From positions 62,001 through 126,000 of the forward strand of contig NZ_AVPK01000004.1 in assembly GCF_000768685.1 (NCBI RefSeq): 64,000 bases of DNA, read 5' to 3'. Within the stretch, counting starts at the first letter, position 1. Each line of letters starts with the position of its first letter. The notes under the pieces were generated by a model, which was given only the letters and a program-made list of their open reading frames with translations, was not told the DNA's origin and did not search any database. A program made the translations under genes and the position numbers. The DNA is from Knoellia subterranea KCTC 19937. GTDB lineage: Bacteria > Actinomycetota > Actinomycetes > Actinomycetales > Dermatophilaceae. Shown piece after piece: positions 1-8,613 of the stretch.

Positions 1-274
1 CCGCGTCGCTGGCTCCCCGGGACTCCATCACCTCCGCACGGATCGCGTCGAGCTCGTGCCCGATCTCCTCGATCTGCTCTGGGGTGAGGTGTGCGGCGGG
101 GTTGGGGCGGCCGGACTTCTTGAACTCGGGCCGCTGCGGGCGCGGCTCGGCGCTCGTCACGGACAGGCGCGAGTTGACAGTGCCGGGCGCCGGCATGTTC
201 GGGTTCTCGGTGCTGGGCAGCGGGCCCGTGGCAGTGCTGTCGGTGCTGGTGGTGCGCTCAGGTGCCAAAGTCAT
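1..274 (-). CDS. Acyl-CoA fatty acid desaturase, N-terminal part (DesA3-like)
   Basis: Only the first 91 codons lie in the window; the gene runs off the left edge. The start is the ATG at 274, preceded by AAGGAG. The reading contains a disordered Pro/Thr/Ser N-terminus, then a helix reading LTPEQIEEIGHELDAIRAEV followed by SRGASDA, which resembles the start of mycobacterial stearoyl-CoA desaturases. The gene lies directly downstream of a ferredoxin-type reductase, the same order as Rv3230c-desA3 in M. tuberculosis. I infer that the two form the oleate-producing desaturase system. The His boxes lie outside the window, so the assignment rests on the N-terminus and context. Confidence 0.6.
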   Translation of the reverse strand, partial: MTLAPERTTSTDSTATGPLPSTENPNMPAPGTVNSRLSVTSAEPRPQRPEFKKSGRPNPAAHLTPEQIEEIGHELDAIRAEVMESRGASDA

Positions 275-296
275 GGTGGTGGTCTCCTTCACTCTC

Positions 297-346
297 GCCT
301 TGTGTGTATGACGCCACGCCAGGGCGTGGGCTCATACACACAAGGC
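297..346. repeat. Long imperfect hairpin, copy 1 of a two-copy family
   Basis: The arms 297-320 and 323-346 pair at 22 of 24 positions. The right arm carries CATACACACAAGGCAGG (333-349), which recurs exactly at 10411-10427 in a similar hairpin. Here it sits between the reductase stop and the desaturase start, so it could be an intercistronic processing or attenuation structure. There is no T-tract. Confidence 0.6.
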
Positions 347-359
347 AGGTTGTCGGGGG

Positions 360-1481
360 TCAGAGGTCGAGGTGGCAGGGGCCGGCGGCGGCGTTGACGC
401 AGGTCTGGATCCGGACGTCGCCGGAGTTCTCGTCGGTCGTCGTGATCTCGCCGGAGCGCAGGTCGCGGACCGCACCCTCCCGCATCGTCACGACGCAGCC
501 GAAACAGATGCCCATGCGGCACCCACTCGGCATGAGGACACCAGCCGCTTCGCCGGCGTCGAGGATGGGGGTGGCTCCGTCGGCGTCGACGGTGACGGAC
601 GCCCTGTCGAACGTCACGGTGCCGCCCTCGCCCGGTTCGACGACGCTGGTGCGGAACCGCTCGACGTGCAGCTGGTCGGCGAGTCCCGCTGTCGCCCAAT
701 GGGATTCGGCGGCATCGAGCAGACCGGTCGGACCGCACACCCACGTCTCGCGCTCGCGCCAGTCGGGGACGAGCTCGTCGAGCGAGGTGAGCGAGAGGAT
801 CCCGGCCACGTTGTCGTGGTTCTCGTGCAGCGTGAGCCGGCTCGCGGCGGCATACCCGCGAAGTTCGTCCCGGAACATCACCGCGGATTCGGTCGGCGCG
901 CAGTGCACGTGGACCACATCGCGCAGCGAGCCCAGGTGGTTGCGGAACATGCCGATGACGGGGGTGACGCCGGACCCGGCGGTGATGAACAGGGGTCGCT
1001 CCGGAAGCACCTCCGGTAGCGTGAAGTCGCCGGCCGCCTGGTCGAGCATCACGACCGTGCCGGGCTGGGCCATGTGGACGAGGTGGTTGCTCACGACGCC
1101 GTCGGGGATGGCCTTGGGGGTGATCGAGATGAGGTCGTCGGGCGTGCCGTCGCCGTGCGTCAGTGAGTAGGCGCGCCAGTGGCGGACGCCGTCGATGTCG
1201 ATGCCGATCCGGACGTACTGCCCTGGCACGTGCCCAGCCCATCCCCGCCCGGGCCGGATGGTGAGGGTGGCCGAGTCGGCGGTCTCGGCGGTGATGGACA
1301 CGATCCGGCCGCGCAGGTCGGCGCCGGCTCGCATCGGGTCGAGGAGGTCGAGGTAGTCGCCCGGCACGAGCGGCGTCGCCAGTGCCTCGGCAACCTTGCG
1401 CACCCCGTCAAGCAGCCCGGTGAGCCGGGAAGGACGAGGCGTATGCCGGGTCGTCGCGGTGCGTGGAAGGGTTGCGGTCAC
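360..1481 (-). CDS. Ferredoxin reductase, electron donor to acyl-CoA desaturase (Rv3230c-like)
   Basis: This 373-residue flavin reductase carries NADPH electrons through FAD and a 2Fe-2S cluster to the desaturase. The flavin motif RAYS is at 103-106, the NAD(P) motif GSGVTP at 169-174, and the plant-type 2Fe-2S cysteines are C321, C326, C329 and C361. The domain order FAD-NAD-ferredoxin and the downstream desaturase match the Rv3230c/DesA3 pair. The start is GTG at 1481, with no Shine-Dalgarno. A TANNNT element (TACGCT) ends 7 bases upstream on this strand, so the message may be leaderless. Confidence in the family is high; the partner assignment comes from context. Confidence 0.85.
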   Translation of the reverse strand: MTATLPRTATTRHTPRPSRLTGLLDGVRKVAEALATPLVPGDYLDLLDPMRAGADLRGRIVSITAETADSATLTIRPGRGWAGHVPGQYVRIGIDIDGVRHWRAYSLTHGDGTPDDLISITPKAIPDGVVSNHLVHMAQPGTVVMLDQAAGDFTLPEVLPERPLFITAGSGVTPVIGMFRNHLGSLRDVVHVHCAPTESAVMFRDELRGYAAASRLTLHENHDNVAGILSLTSLDELVPDWRERETWVCGPTGLLDAAESHWATAGLADQLHVERFRTSVVEPGEGGTVTFDRASVTVDADGATPILDAGEAAGVLMPSGCRMGICFGCVVTMREGAVRDLRSGEITTTDENSGDVRIQTCVNAAAGPCHLDL

Positions 1482-1484
1482 ATA

Positions 1485-1527
1485 CGCGAGCGTAACCTAC
1501 GTTCCCGTAAGTTACGAGTCCGTAGGG
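1485..1527 (-). promoter_or_regulatory. Promoter/operator of the desaturase operon
   Basis: Two adjacent 15-base direct repeats (TACGTTCCCGTAAGT at 1498-1512 and TACGAGTCCGTAGGG at 1513-1527) overlap an inverted repeat CGTAAC/GTTACG (1491-1496, 1511-1516). On the minus strand TACGCT ends 7 bases before the GTG start and fits an actinobacterial -10 for a leaderless transcript. The repeats would occlude this promoter, as expected for a fatty-acid-responsive TetR-type repressor. The regulator is not in the window. Confidence 0.45.
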
Positions 1528-1667
1528 TGTGCGCCACGGCACGCCATGGCCGCCCAGTCGGGGCGATCCGGAGAGAACCTCTCGGTTCGCTTGACCGCGG
1601 CGATCAAGCGAACCGAGAGGAACCCACTTCCGGCGGGAAAGTTGGGACTGGCGTGGCGTGGGGCCGG

Positions 1668-3248
1668 TCAGTGGTGGTCGGAGTCTCCGGCCATGAGGCG
1701 GCCGATCTCGGTGCGGTCGGCATCCTTGCCGGCGACCTCGGCGACCACCTTGCCGCCGTGGATCACGGCGATCCGGTCCGACAGCGACAGGATCTCGTCG
1801 AGCTCGGCCGACACGAGCAGCACGGCCGCACCCGCGTCGCGGGCCTCGACGATGCGCCGGTGGATGAACTCGATCGAGCCGACGTCGACACCACGGGTTG
1901 GCTGCGCGGCCATGAGGAGCTGAGGCTTGGCCGACATCTCGCGGGCCACGACGACCTTCTGCTTGTTGCCGCCCGAGAGCGACCCGGCGGGCGCCTCGAC
2001 GTCGGGCGAGCGGATGTCGAACTCCTCGCGCAGCTCGACCGCGTGCTCACGCACCGCCCCGAAGTCCCGACGGAAGCCATGCGCGAACGGCTCCTCGTCG
2101 TAGCGGTTGAGCACGAGGTTGTCGGCGATGGAGTAGCCGCCGACGATGCCGTGCTTCTCGCGGTCCTCGGGCACATGCCCGACGCCGGCGTTGTTGGTGT
2201 CGCGCGCGTTGGACCGGGTGATGTCCTCACCGGCCAGCGAGACCGTGCCACCGATCGAAGGGCGCATCCCCGCGATCGACTCCACGAGCTCACGCTGGCC
2301 GTTGCCTTCGACACCGGCCAACCCGACGATCTCGCCGGCGCGCACGTCGAGGTCGAACCCGTCGACGGCCGGCAGGCCGCGGTCGTCGCGGACCTGGAGG
2401 CCCTTGATCGACAGCACCGTGTCGCCGGGCGTCGCCTCGGCCTTGTCGACGCGCAGGACGACGTCGCGACCGACCATCATCGAGGCGAGGTCGCTCGTCG
2501 TCGTCGACGTGAGGTCATCGACGCCGCCGACGACCTGGCCCTGGCGCAGCACGTAGCAGCGGTCGGCCGCGGCGAGCACCTCACGCAGCTTGTGCGTGAT
2601 GAAGACGATCGACGTGCCACCGGCCGCGAGCTCCTTCATGACACCGAGCAGCTCGTCGGTCTCCTGCGGCGTGAGCACGGCGGTCGGCTCGTCGAGGATG
2701 AGCAGGTCGACCTTGCGCGAGAGGGCCTTGAGGATCTCGACGCGCTGCTGCGTGCCGACGGGCAGGTCCTCGATCTCGGCGTCGGGGTCGACGGAGAGCT
2801 TGTGCTTGGTCGACAGTTCGCGCACCATCTGCCGGGCGCCATCGAGGTCGAGCACACCACCCTTGACGGTCTCGTGGCCGAGCATCATGTTCTCGGCAAC
2901 GGTCATGACCGGCACGAGTTGGAAGTGCTGGTGCACCATGCCGATGCCGCGCCGGATCGCGTCCTTGGGGTCCTTGATCTTCGTCGCGTCGCCCTTGATC
3001 GAGATCGTCCCGGCGTCGGGCGTGATGAGGCCGAAGATCTGCTTCACCAGCGTCGACTTGCCGGCGCCGTTCTCGCCGAGGAGCGCGACGATCTCGCCCC
3101 GGTCGACCCGCAGGGAGATGTCGCGGTTGGCGTGCACCGTGCCGAACGACTTCGACAGGCCCGTGATCTCGAGGAGCGTCTCGCGGTCACCGCCCGCGGG
3201 GGCCTTCGGCCCTTCGGTGTATGCCGTCTGCTCGCCGTTGTCGGTCAT
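1668..3248 (-). CDS. Nucleoside ABC importer, fused double ATPase subunit
   Basis: At 526 residues this is a tandem-ABC protein of the sugar/nucleoside (RbsA/YufO/NupA) type that energises uptake by the BmpA system. The first Walker A, GENGAGKS, is at 58-65, with a degenerate signature (VGTQQ) as in RbsA-like first domains; the second domain has the canonical LSGGNKQK. It starts two bases after the permease stop, so it is the last gene of a four-gene operon on the minus strand. The hydrophilic N-terminal extension of about 20 residues is a normal variation. Confidence 0.9.
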   Translation of the reverse strand: MTDNGEQTAYTEGPKAPAGGDRETLLEITGLSKSFGTVHANRDISLRVDRGEIVALLGENGAGKSTLVKQIFGLITPDAGTISIKGDATKIKDPKDAIRRGIGMVHQHFQLVPVMTVAENMMLGHETVKGGVLDLDGARQMVRELSTKHKLSVDPDAEIEDLPVGTQQRVEILKALSRKVDLLILDEPTAVLTPQETDELLGVMKELAAGGTSIVFITHKLREVLAAADRCYVLRQGQVVGGVDDLTSTTTSDLASMMVGRDVVLRVDKAEATPGDTVLSIKGLQVRDDRGLPAVDGFDLDVRAGEIVGLAGVEGNGQRELVESIAGMRPSIGGTVSLAGEDITRSNARDTNNAGVGHVPEDREKHGIVGGYSIADNLVLNRYDEEPFAHGFRRDFGAVREHAVELREEFDIRSPDVEAPAGSLSGGNKQKVVVAREMSAKPQLLMAAQPTRGVDVGSIEFIHRRIVEARDAGAAVLLVSAELDEILSLSDRIAVIHGGKVVAEVAGKDADRTEIGRLMAGDSDHH

Positions 3249-3250
3249 GG

Positions 3251-4240
3251 TCAGTCACCCTTCACGAACGGTTGGCCCACGGCACCCGGTGCCCTCACGC
3301 GACCGGCTGCCGCTGCGAGGACGACGAGCGTGAGCACGTAGGGGAGCAGGTTGATGAACTGCTGCGGGATGTTGACGACGTCGCTCGCCTGGAGCTGTGA
3401 GGCCAGCGACTGCATGAAGCCGAAGAACAGTGCCGCCGCCAGCGCCCGCATCGGACGCCACGCACCGAAGATGAGGATGGCGAGGGCGAGGAAGCCTCGG
3501 CCCGAGCTCATCCCGCGCTCGAAGGTGCTCGTCGCCTCCATCGAGAGGTACGTGCCCGCGAGTCCGGCGAGGATGCCGGCCGCGGTGACGTTGAAGAGAC
3601 GCAGCGCGATGACGTTGATGCCGGCGGTGTCGGCGGCCGACGGGTACTCACCGACGGCGCGCGTGCGCAGACCCCAGCGCGTCTTGAAGAGCAGGAAGTG
3701 CAGGACGAAGACGATGATGAGCGCGAAGAGCGCGATCGGTCCATCCGAGAAGAACACCGGCCCGATGAGCGGGATCTTGCTCAGCAGCGGCACGTCGAAG
3801 TTCGGCAGACCACGCGGGATCGTCTTGCCGGACTCGAAGTAGAACGACGTGATGCCGGTGGCAACGATGTTGATGACGACACCGGCGATGATCTGGTCGA
3901 GCTGGCCGACGACCGTCGAGAACGCGAGGAACGCGCCCATCGCGATGCCGGAGAGGGCACCGACGATGACGCCGACGACGATCGACTGGGTCGCCGCCGC
4001 CGCGAAGAAGCCGGCGAACGCGCCGACGAGCATCTGGCCCTCGATGCCGATGTTGACGACACCGGACCGCTCGCCGATGACACCGACCATGGCGCCGAGC
4101 ACGAGGGGTACCGCGAGGAACCAGGCGTAGGAGAACATCGACACGGCGATGTTGGAGTTCACGGCGTAGAACGCATAGGCGCCGATGAGGACGAGGGCGG
4201 CGGTGCCGACCCAGATCTTGTTGCGCGAGAGCCACTCCAT
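3251..4240 (-). CDS. Nucleoside ABC importer, membrane permease 2
   Basis: A 329-residue permease of the BPD_transp_2 (RbsC/YufQ) family. The chosen start is ATG 4240 (MEWLSRNK), one base after the upstream permease stop; a longer open frame upstream only overlaps the neighbour in an unnatural composition. About eight to nine hydrophobic segments are visible, with the family motif GxNxxALRLFN in the second half (GINVIALRLFN). It pairs with the gene just upstream to form the heterodimeric channel for purine or pyrimidine nucleosides. Confidence 0.9.
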   Translation of the reverse strand: MEWLSRNKIWVGTAALVLIGAYAFYAVNSNIAVSMFSYAWFLAVPLVLGAMVGVIGERSGVVNIGIEGQMLVGAFAGFFAAAATQSIVVGVIVGALSGIAMGAFLAFSTVVGQLDQIIAGVVINIVATGITSFYFESGKTIPRGLPNFDVPLLSKIPLIGPVFFSDGPIALFALIIVFVLHFLLFKTRWGLRTRAVGEYPSAADTAGINVIALRLFNVTAAGILAGLAGTYLSMEATSTFERGMSSGRGFLALAILIFGAWRPMRALAAALFFGFMQSLASQLQASDVVNIPQQFINLLPYVLTLVVLAAAAGRVRAPGAVGQPFVKGD

Positions 4241-4241
4241 G

Positions 4242-5435
4242 TCAGGCACCCCAGCTTCCGGCGAGCTGCGTCTGCTTGGTGGCGTGTCGTCGGAAGATCC
4301 ACTTCGCGATGACGGGCAGCGACACCATGAGCAGCGTGATGGCGAGGAGGACGTCGACGATCTCGGGGCGGATGCCGAGCTCGAACTGGAGCGACGGCGC
4401 GCCGGCGCGCATCGCGCCGACGAGGATCGCGGCGGGGATCGTGCCGAGCGGATTGCCACGCGCGAGAAGGGCGATGGTGATGCCGTCGAAGCCGAGCGAA
4501 CCGGCGATGCCGTTCTGGTAGCGGTAGGGGTCGATCTGGAGGAGCTCGAAGACTCCCGCGAGACCGGCGAGACCACCGGAGATGGCCATGGCGATGAGGG
4601 TCGACTTCGTCGTGGAGATTCCGGCATAACCGGCGGCGAACTTGTTGCGACCCACGGTCTGCAGTTCGAAGCCGAGGGTCGTCCGCTTGAGCATCCACGC
4701 GACGAGGACGGCGAGGATCAGAGCGACCGGCAGACCCCACGGCAGGATGCCGAGCGGCGTGAGGCGCGCGCCCTCGGGCACGGAGTGCGACGTCGGGAAG
4801 GGCTGGCCCTTGTCGGCGAGCGGGCCACCGTTGATGAGCCAGTCGATGAGGCCGACCGCGATCGAGTTGAGCATGATCGTCGAGATGACCTCGTGCACTC
4901 CGCGAGTGGTCTTGAGAAGGGCGGCGATCGAGGCCCACATCGCACCGAGCAGGACGCCCACGACGATGGCGACGATGACGAGGAGGGGGCCCGGCAGGTC
5001 GCGCAGCGCGTAGGCGACCCACGCAGCGCCGATGCCACCGGCCATGAGCTGGCCCTGGCCACCGATGTTGAAGAGTCCGACCTTGAGCGGGATGGCGACG
5101 GCGAGGCCCACGAGGATGAGCGGCGTCGTCTTCTGCATCGTGGCGAGCAGCCCGTCATGCGTCAGGAACGAGCGGGTGAAGAGTCGCTGGTAGGCGTAGG
5201 TCGGGTTGAACCCCTGCGCCCGGATGAGGATCGCGCCGATGACGAACGCGAGGACCACCGCGATGATCGGCACGACGATCGCCTGGTGCCGAACGAGGAA
5301 GCCGAGCACTCCGGTCGGAGGTGGAGCCGCGCCACGCTCGGCGACGACGGGTGCCGCCTTCGTGGTGTCAACGGGGGCGGGATCCGCGGCGGGTGCCGGT
5401 GCGTCTTTGCCCGGCGGGCGGTCGGGGTCAGCCAT
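4242..5435 (-). CDS. Nucleoside ABC importer, membrane permease 1
   Basis: A 397-residue permease of the same BPD_transp_2 family. The start ATG 5435 (MADPDRP) has GGAGAG close upstream and is preferred over a longer reading to 5471. The N-terminal 40 residues are a Pro/Ala-rich cytoplasmic extension, followed by multiple membrane segments and the GISTTKSTLIAMAISGG stretch characteristic of the YufP side of the dimer. It lies downstream of bmpA across a strong hairpin and is coupled to permease 2. Confidence 0.9.
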   Translation of the reverse strand: MADPDRPPGKDAPAPAADPAPVDTTKAAPVVAERGAAPPPTGVLGFLVRHQAIVVPIIAVVLAFVIGAILIRAQGFNPTYAYQRLFTRSFLTHDGLLATMQKTTPLILVGLAVAIPLKVGLFNIGGQGQLMAGGIGAAWVAYALRDLPGPLLVIVAIVVGVLLGAMWASIAALLKTTRGVHEVISTIMLNSIAVGLIDWLINGGPLADKGQPFPTSHSVPEGARLTPLGILPWGLPVALILAVLVAWMLKRTTLGFELQTVGRNKFAAGYAGISTTKSTLIAMAISGGLAGLAGVFELLQIDPYRYQNGIAGSLGFDGITIALLARGNPLGTIPAAILVGAMRAGAPSLQFELGIRPEIVDVLLAITLLMVSLPVIAKWIFRRHATKQTQLAGSWGA

Positions 5436-5487
5436 GACTCTCCGTTGCAGTCGTGAACCGTGCGGGGACACGGTTCGGAACGGGAGA

Positions 5488-5515
5488 ACGGGCGCCCTCC
5501 GGGGAGGGCGCCCGT
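5488..5515 (-). terminator. Intra-operon hairpin between bmpA and the permeases
   Basis: The arms ACGGGCGCCCTCC (5488-5500) and GGAGGGCGCCCGT (5503-5515) are perfectly complementary over 13 bases. The structure lies 55 bases after the bmpA stop and 53 before the permease start. It would partially terminate or protect the upstream message, giving more binding protein than channel, as is usual for ABC importers. Confidence 0.7.
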
Positions 5516-5569
5516 TCCGTGGAAAGCATGCTCGGAGCGTATCCGAACAGGGTGGTTCAGATCACCGGG

Positions 5570-6610
5570 TCAGCCGACCTTGATCGTCCCGTCCTCGATG
5601 CCCTTGACGACATCGGCAACCTTGGTCTTGACCTCGGCCGGGAGCTTGGAGTCGAAGTCGTGGAACGCGGCGAGACCGGTCTTGCCGTTGAAGTTGCCGC
5701 CCTTGATGGAGCCGTCCTTGACCTGCTTGAGCAGGTCGGTCGTGCCATCCGTGAGCTTCTTCTCGGCCGACGTCACGAGGCACGGGTGCGCCTCGGGGAC
5801 GGTGTCCCACTGGTCGAGGTCGACACCGATGCAGTAGAGCGAGGTGCCCGCACCGGAGGTCTTGGCGACCTCACCGAGCGCGCCGTTGCCCGTGCCACCG
5901 CCGGCACCGAAGATGATGTCCGCGCCCTGCGCGAGCATCTTCTTGGCCTCGCCGGCACCCCACGGGGAGTCGGAGAAGGCGTTGTCGCCGGCCGGGTGGT
6001 AGACCTTCGCGACCGAGATCTTCGGGTTGGCGGCCTTGGAGCCGAGCTCGTAGCCCTTGGCGTAGTTCTGGGTCGGGGGGATCTCCTGACCGAGGACGAC
6101 ACCGATCTTGTTCGTCTTGGTGAGCAGGCCCGCGAGGTAGCCGGCGGCGTAGCCCGCGTTGGCCTCGGGGAAGACCAGGCCGGTCACGTTCTCGACGGTG
6201 GCCTCCTGGAACTGGTCGACACCGATGAACTTGGTGGTCGGGTTGGCCTTGGCCGCGGTCTGCGTGGCCTCGGTCATGAGGAAGCCGACCGTGACGATGG
6301 CGTCGTACTTCTGGTCGGTGAACTGCTTGAGGTTGGCCGCGTAGTCCTTCGCGTCCTTGGTCTCGATGTACTTGGTCTGGACGCCGTCGCCCTCCATGGC
6401 CTTGACGCCCTCCCAGGCGGCCTGGTTGAAGGACTTGTCGTCGACGGAACCGGTGTCGGTCACGAGACCGATGCAGAACACGTCCGCCGAGGAGCAATCC
6501 TTCGGGGCGGTCGAGCTGCCGTCAGTGCTGTTGCCGGTACTGCCGCCACAACCGGCGAGAGCGAGGGCAAGGGCGGCGGGGGCCGCGATGAGGAAAGGCT
6601 TCGCCTTCAT
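5570..6610 (-). CDS. BmpA-family nucleoside-binding lipoprotein
   Basis: A 346-residue extracytoplasmic solute-binding protein of the Bmp/Med (PnrA) family, which captures purine nucleosides. The start is ATG 6610 with AAGGAGT upstream. A signal peptide ends in the lipobox LAGC with the lipidated Cys at residue 21, followed by a Ser/Thr linker. The body contains the family stretches DTGSVDDKSFNQAAWEG and GAGGGTGNGALG. It is the first gene of the importer operon. Ligand preference for guanosine/adenosine-type nucleosides is inferred from the family and from the salvage operon upstream. Confidence 0.92.
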   Translation of the reverse strand: MKAKPFLIAAPAALALALAGCGGSTGNSTDGSSTAPKDCSSADVFCIGLVTDTGSVDDKSFNQAAWEGVKAMEGDGVQTKYIETKDAKDYAANLKQFTDQKYDAIVTVGFLMTEATQTAAKANPTTKFIGVDQFQEATVENVTGLVFPEANAGYAAGYLAGLLTKTNKIGVVLGQEIPPTQNYAKGYELGSKAANPKISVAKVYHPAGDNAFSDSPWGAGEAKKMLAQGADIIFGAGGGTGNGALGEVAKTSGAGTSLYCIGVDLDQWDTVPEAHPCLVTSAEKKLTDGTTDLLKQVKDGSIKGGNFNGKTGLAAFHDFDSKLPAEVKTKVADVVKGIEDGTIKVG

Positions 6611-6801
6611 GGAAATACTCCTTGGGGGTGTGCAGGATGCCCACGAATCGTAGGGCACTTATCACGACCTGAGATCCAGTTGACGGGACCGTTGCACGCT
6701 CGTTACTGCGAGGTACACCACAGCCGCGAGCGCGCCACGCCTGCGATGGTGACGCGCAGCCCTCAACAGCGCGCACGCAATGGCACAACCTGACAACAGC
6801 G
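6611..6801. promoter_or_regulatory. Upstream region of bmpA
   Basis: This 190-base gap separates bmpA from the salvage operon on the same strand. A small hairpin CCTGAC/GTCAGG (6789-6806) overlaps the stop of the cupin gene and could end that operon. On the minus strand TACGAT, about 35 bases before the bmpA ATG, is a possible -10, without a convincing -35. No other gene is seen. Confidence 0.3.
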
Positions 6802-7251
6802 TCAGGTGCGGGTCAGCGCCGCGATCTCCGCGGCATACCCCGGAAATTTCTCCACGAGCGGCTCTCGCTCCCCGAGCGTGAAGTGCTCGGGACGGAAGGA
6901 GGGGGAGCACCAGCACGACAGCAGCGTCCAGTCGCCCATGGTGGCGGCGCCCTGCCAGACGTTCTTGCGGACGAGCATGCTGCGCCGCTTGTCGCTCATG
7001 AGCGTCAGCGATCCGTAGTTGCGGCGCGGACTCTCGGCGAGACGCAACAGTGCGGCTGGTGCGCCCTCGAGCCACTGCCAGCCCTCGTCGATCGTCAGCC
7101 GGTGCATGGCCGAGAAGCCGTCGTCGCCGGCAGTGAGCAGGACGTAGATCGAGGACAGTGCCGCCGTGCGCGGACCCTCGACGAACCACGCGCCCTCGCC
7201 GGGGATGGGCTTCATCTTGTGCTCGGCGATGATCTGCTCGGCGGTGCGCAT
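6802..7251 (-). CDS. DUF985 cupin-5 family protein
   Basis: A 149-residue single-domain cupin of the YML079w/DUF985 type, with the conserved pattern EGAWF, HRLTIDEGWQWLEGAP and VRKNVWQGAA followed by WTLLSCWCSPSF. The biochemical role of the family is unsettled. It starts right after the deaminase stop (ATG 7251, stop 7252-7254), so it is the third gene of the purine-salvage operon. A small-molecule binding or isomerase role in that pathway is possible but only inferred. Confidence 0.85.
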   Translation of the reverse strand: MRTAEQIIAEHKMKPIPGEGAWFVEGPRTAALSSIYVLLTAGDDGFSAMHRLTIDEGWQWLEGAPAALLRLAESPRRNYGSLTLMSDKRRSMLVRKNVWQGAATMGDWTLLSCWCSPSFRPEHFTLGEREPLVEKFPGYAAEIAALTRT

Positions 7252-8613
7252 CTATCGGTCTTCCTGGACTGCTGTGGCGGCTGCGGCGGCGTCGCGAGCC
7301 CGCGCGCGACTCCGGGCGAGGAGTTCGGGCGTGTCCACCTGCGTGCTGCGGCGCTCGCTGACGACGATCCTCCCATCCACGAGTACGTCGCTGACATCGC
7401 CCCTCCCCGCCGCGTGCACGAGCAGCGCAGGGACGTCGTGGACGGGTGTCAGGTGCGGCTGGTCGAGGTCGAGCAGGACGATGTCGGCGCGCTTGCCGAC
7501 CTCGAGGCTGCCGATGAGGTGGTCCATCCCGAGGGCTCGGGCACCCTCGATCGTGGCCGCGCGCAGGATCTCGGTCGCCGGGATGTCGGGGCGTCCGCTG
7601 GTCAACGCCGCCAGGTGGGCCGCCTGCCGCATCGCCTGCCACATGTCGAGGTCGTTGCTGCTGGCGCAGCCGTCGGTGCCGATACCGAGGCGTATGCCGT
7701 GTGCTCGCCACCGTGTCCAGTCCAGCGCCCCGGACGTCAGCTTGAGGTTGGAGGCGGGGCAGTGCGCGACGGCAACGTGACGTCCCTCGATCACTCCGAT
7801 GTCCTGGGGGCCGAGGTGGATCCCGTGGCCGAACACGATCCGCTGCCCGTCGGCGGGTGAGGTCGGGAACCAGCCGGCCCGGTTGAGCAGCTGGGTCGGG
7901 GTGGCGCCGAAGCGGTTGGCGACGTCGTCGTTCTCGGCCGAGTTCTCGGAGACGTGGGTGTGGAGGATGCCGGTGGGTGCGACCTCCCGCAGGACCGACG
8001 CCACCTCGCTGAGATGCTCGACCGAGTTCGTATAGGTCGCGTGCGGCATCGCCGCCACGGGGACCTCGGGCCCGCCCGTCGCGTGCAGGACCTCCGGCCA
8101 GGCGCGCAGCCCCGCGATGCGTTCGTCCCAGCTCAACCCGTCCGGTCCCGGACCGTCGAAGAAGGTCGGACCACCGACGTGCCGTGCACCCGCCGCGACG
8201 GCGCCACGGTGGGCTGCCTCGTGGTGGAAATACATGTCGAGCTGCGTCGTGCAGCCGCCGAGCAGCGACTCGAGGGTGCCGAGCGTGGCGCCGAGCTCGA
8301 CCGTCTCGGGGTCCATGACCGCGCCCTCGGCCGCCCAGACCCGGGCGAGGAAGCCCTGGAGGTCGACGCCCTCGGCGATGCCGCGCAGCAACGTCATCGG
8401 CAGGTGCGTGTGCAGGTTGACGAGCCCGGGGAGAGCGAGACGACTGCGACCGTCGATGACGACGTCGTCGTCGCACGGCTCGAACTCGGCACCGCCCGTG
8501 CCGATGGCCGTGATGACCCCGTCCTCGACGACGATCGACACGTCGTGCAGCACGGAGTCGTCGGCGTCTACCGTCACCACGATGGCCAGGTCACGCAGGA
8601 CGACTCGACTCAC
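7252..8613 (-). CDS. mtaD: Amidohydrolase: 5-methylthioadenosine / S-adenosylhomocysteine deaminase family
   Basis: A 453-residue metal-dependent amidohydrolase that would deaminate methylthioadenosine, SAH or related adenosines to the inosine form. The metal-binding HTH (H68, H70) is followed by the HTHVSE and GHGIHL histidines and the catalytic GTDGCASSNDLDM aspartate of the MtaD/TrzN group. It starts with GTG 8613, overlapping the phosphorylase stop by four bases. The next-gene phosphorylase has a 6-oxopurine pocket, so the pair is consistent with MTA to MTI to hypoxanthine plus methylthioribose-1-phosphate. Guanine- or chlorohydrolase-like activities remain possible. Confidence 0.82.
   Translation of the reverse strand: MSRVVLRDLAIVVTVDADDSVLHDVSIVVEDGVITAIGTGGAEFEPCDDDVVIDGRSRLALPGLVNLHTHLPMTLLRGIAEGVDLQGFLARVWAAEGAVMDPETVELGATLGTLESLLGGCTTQLDMYFHHEAAHRGAVAAGARHVGGPTFFDGPGPDGLSWDERIAGLRAWPEVLHATGGPEVPVAAMPHATYTNSVEHLSEVASVLREVAPTGILHTHVSENSAENDDVANRFGATPTQLLNRAGWFPTSPADGQRIVFGHGIHLGPQDIGVIEGRHVAVAHCPASNLKLTSGALDWTRWRAHGIRLGIGTDGCASSNDLDMWQAMRQAAHLAALTSGRPDIPATEILRAATIEGARALGMDHLIGSLEVGKRADIVLLDLDQPHLTPVHDVPALLVHAAGRGDVSDVLVDGRIVVSERRSTQVDTPELLARSRARARDAAAAATAVQEDR

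Noticed and set aside
1179-3341. 720-codon plus-strand open frame opposite the ABC ATPase
   Set aside because: Third-position GC produces long antisense frames; the minus-strand frame carries both ABC domains.
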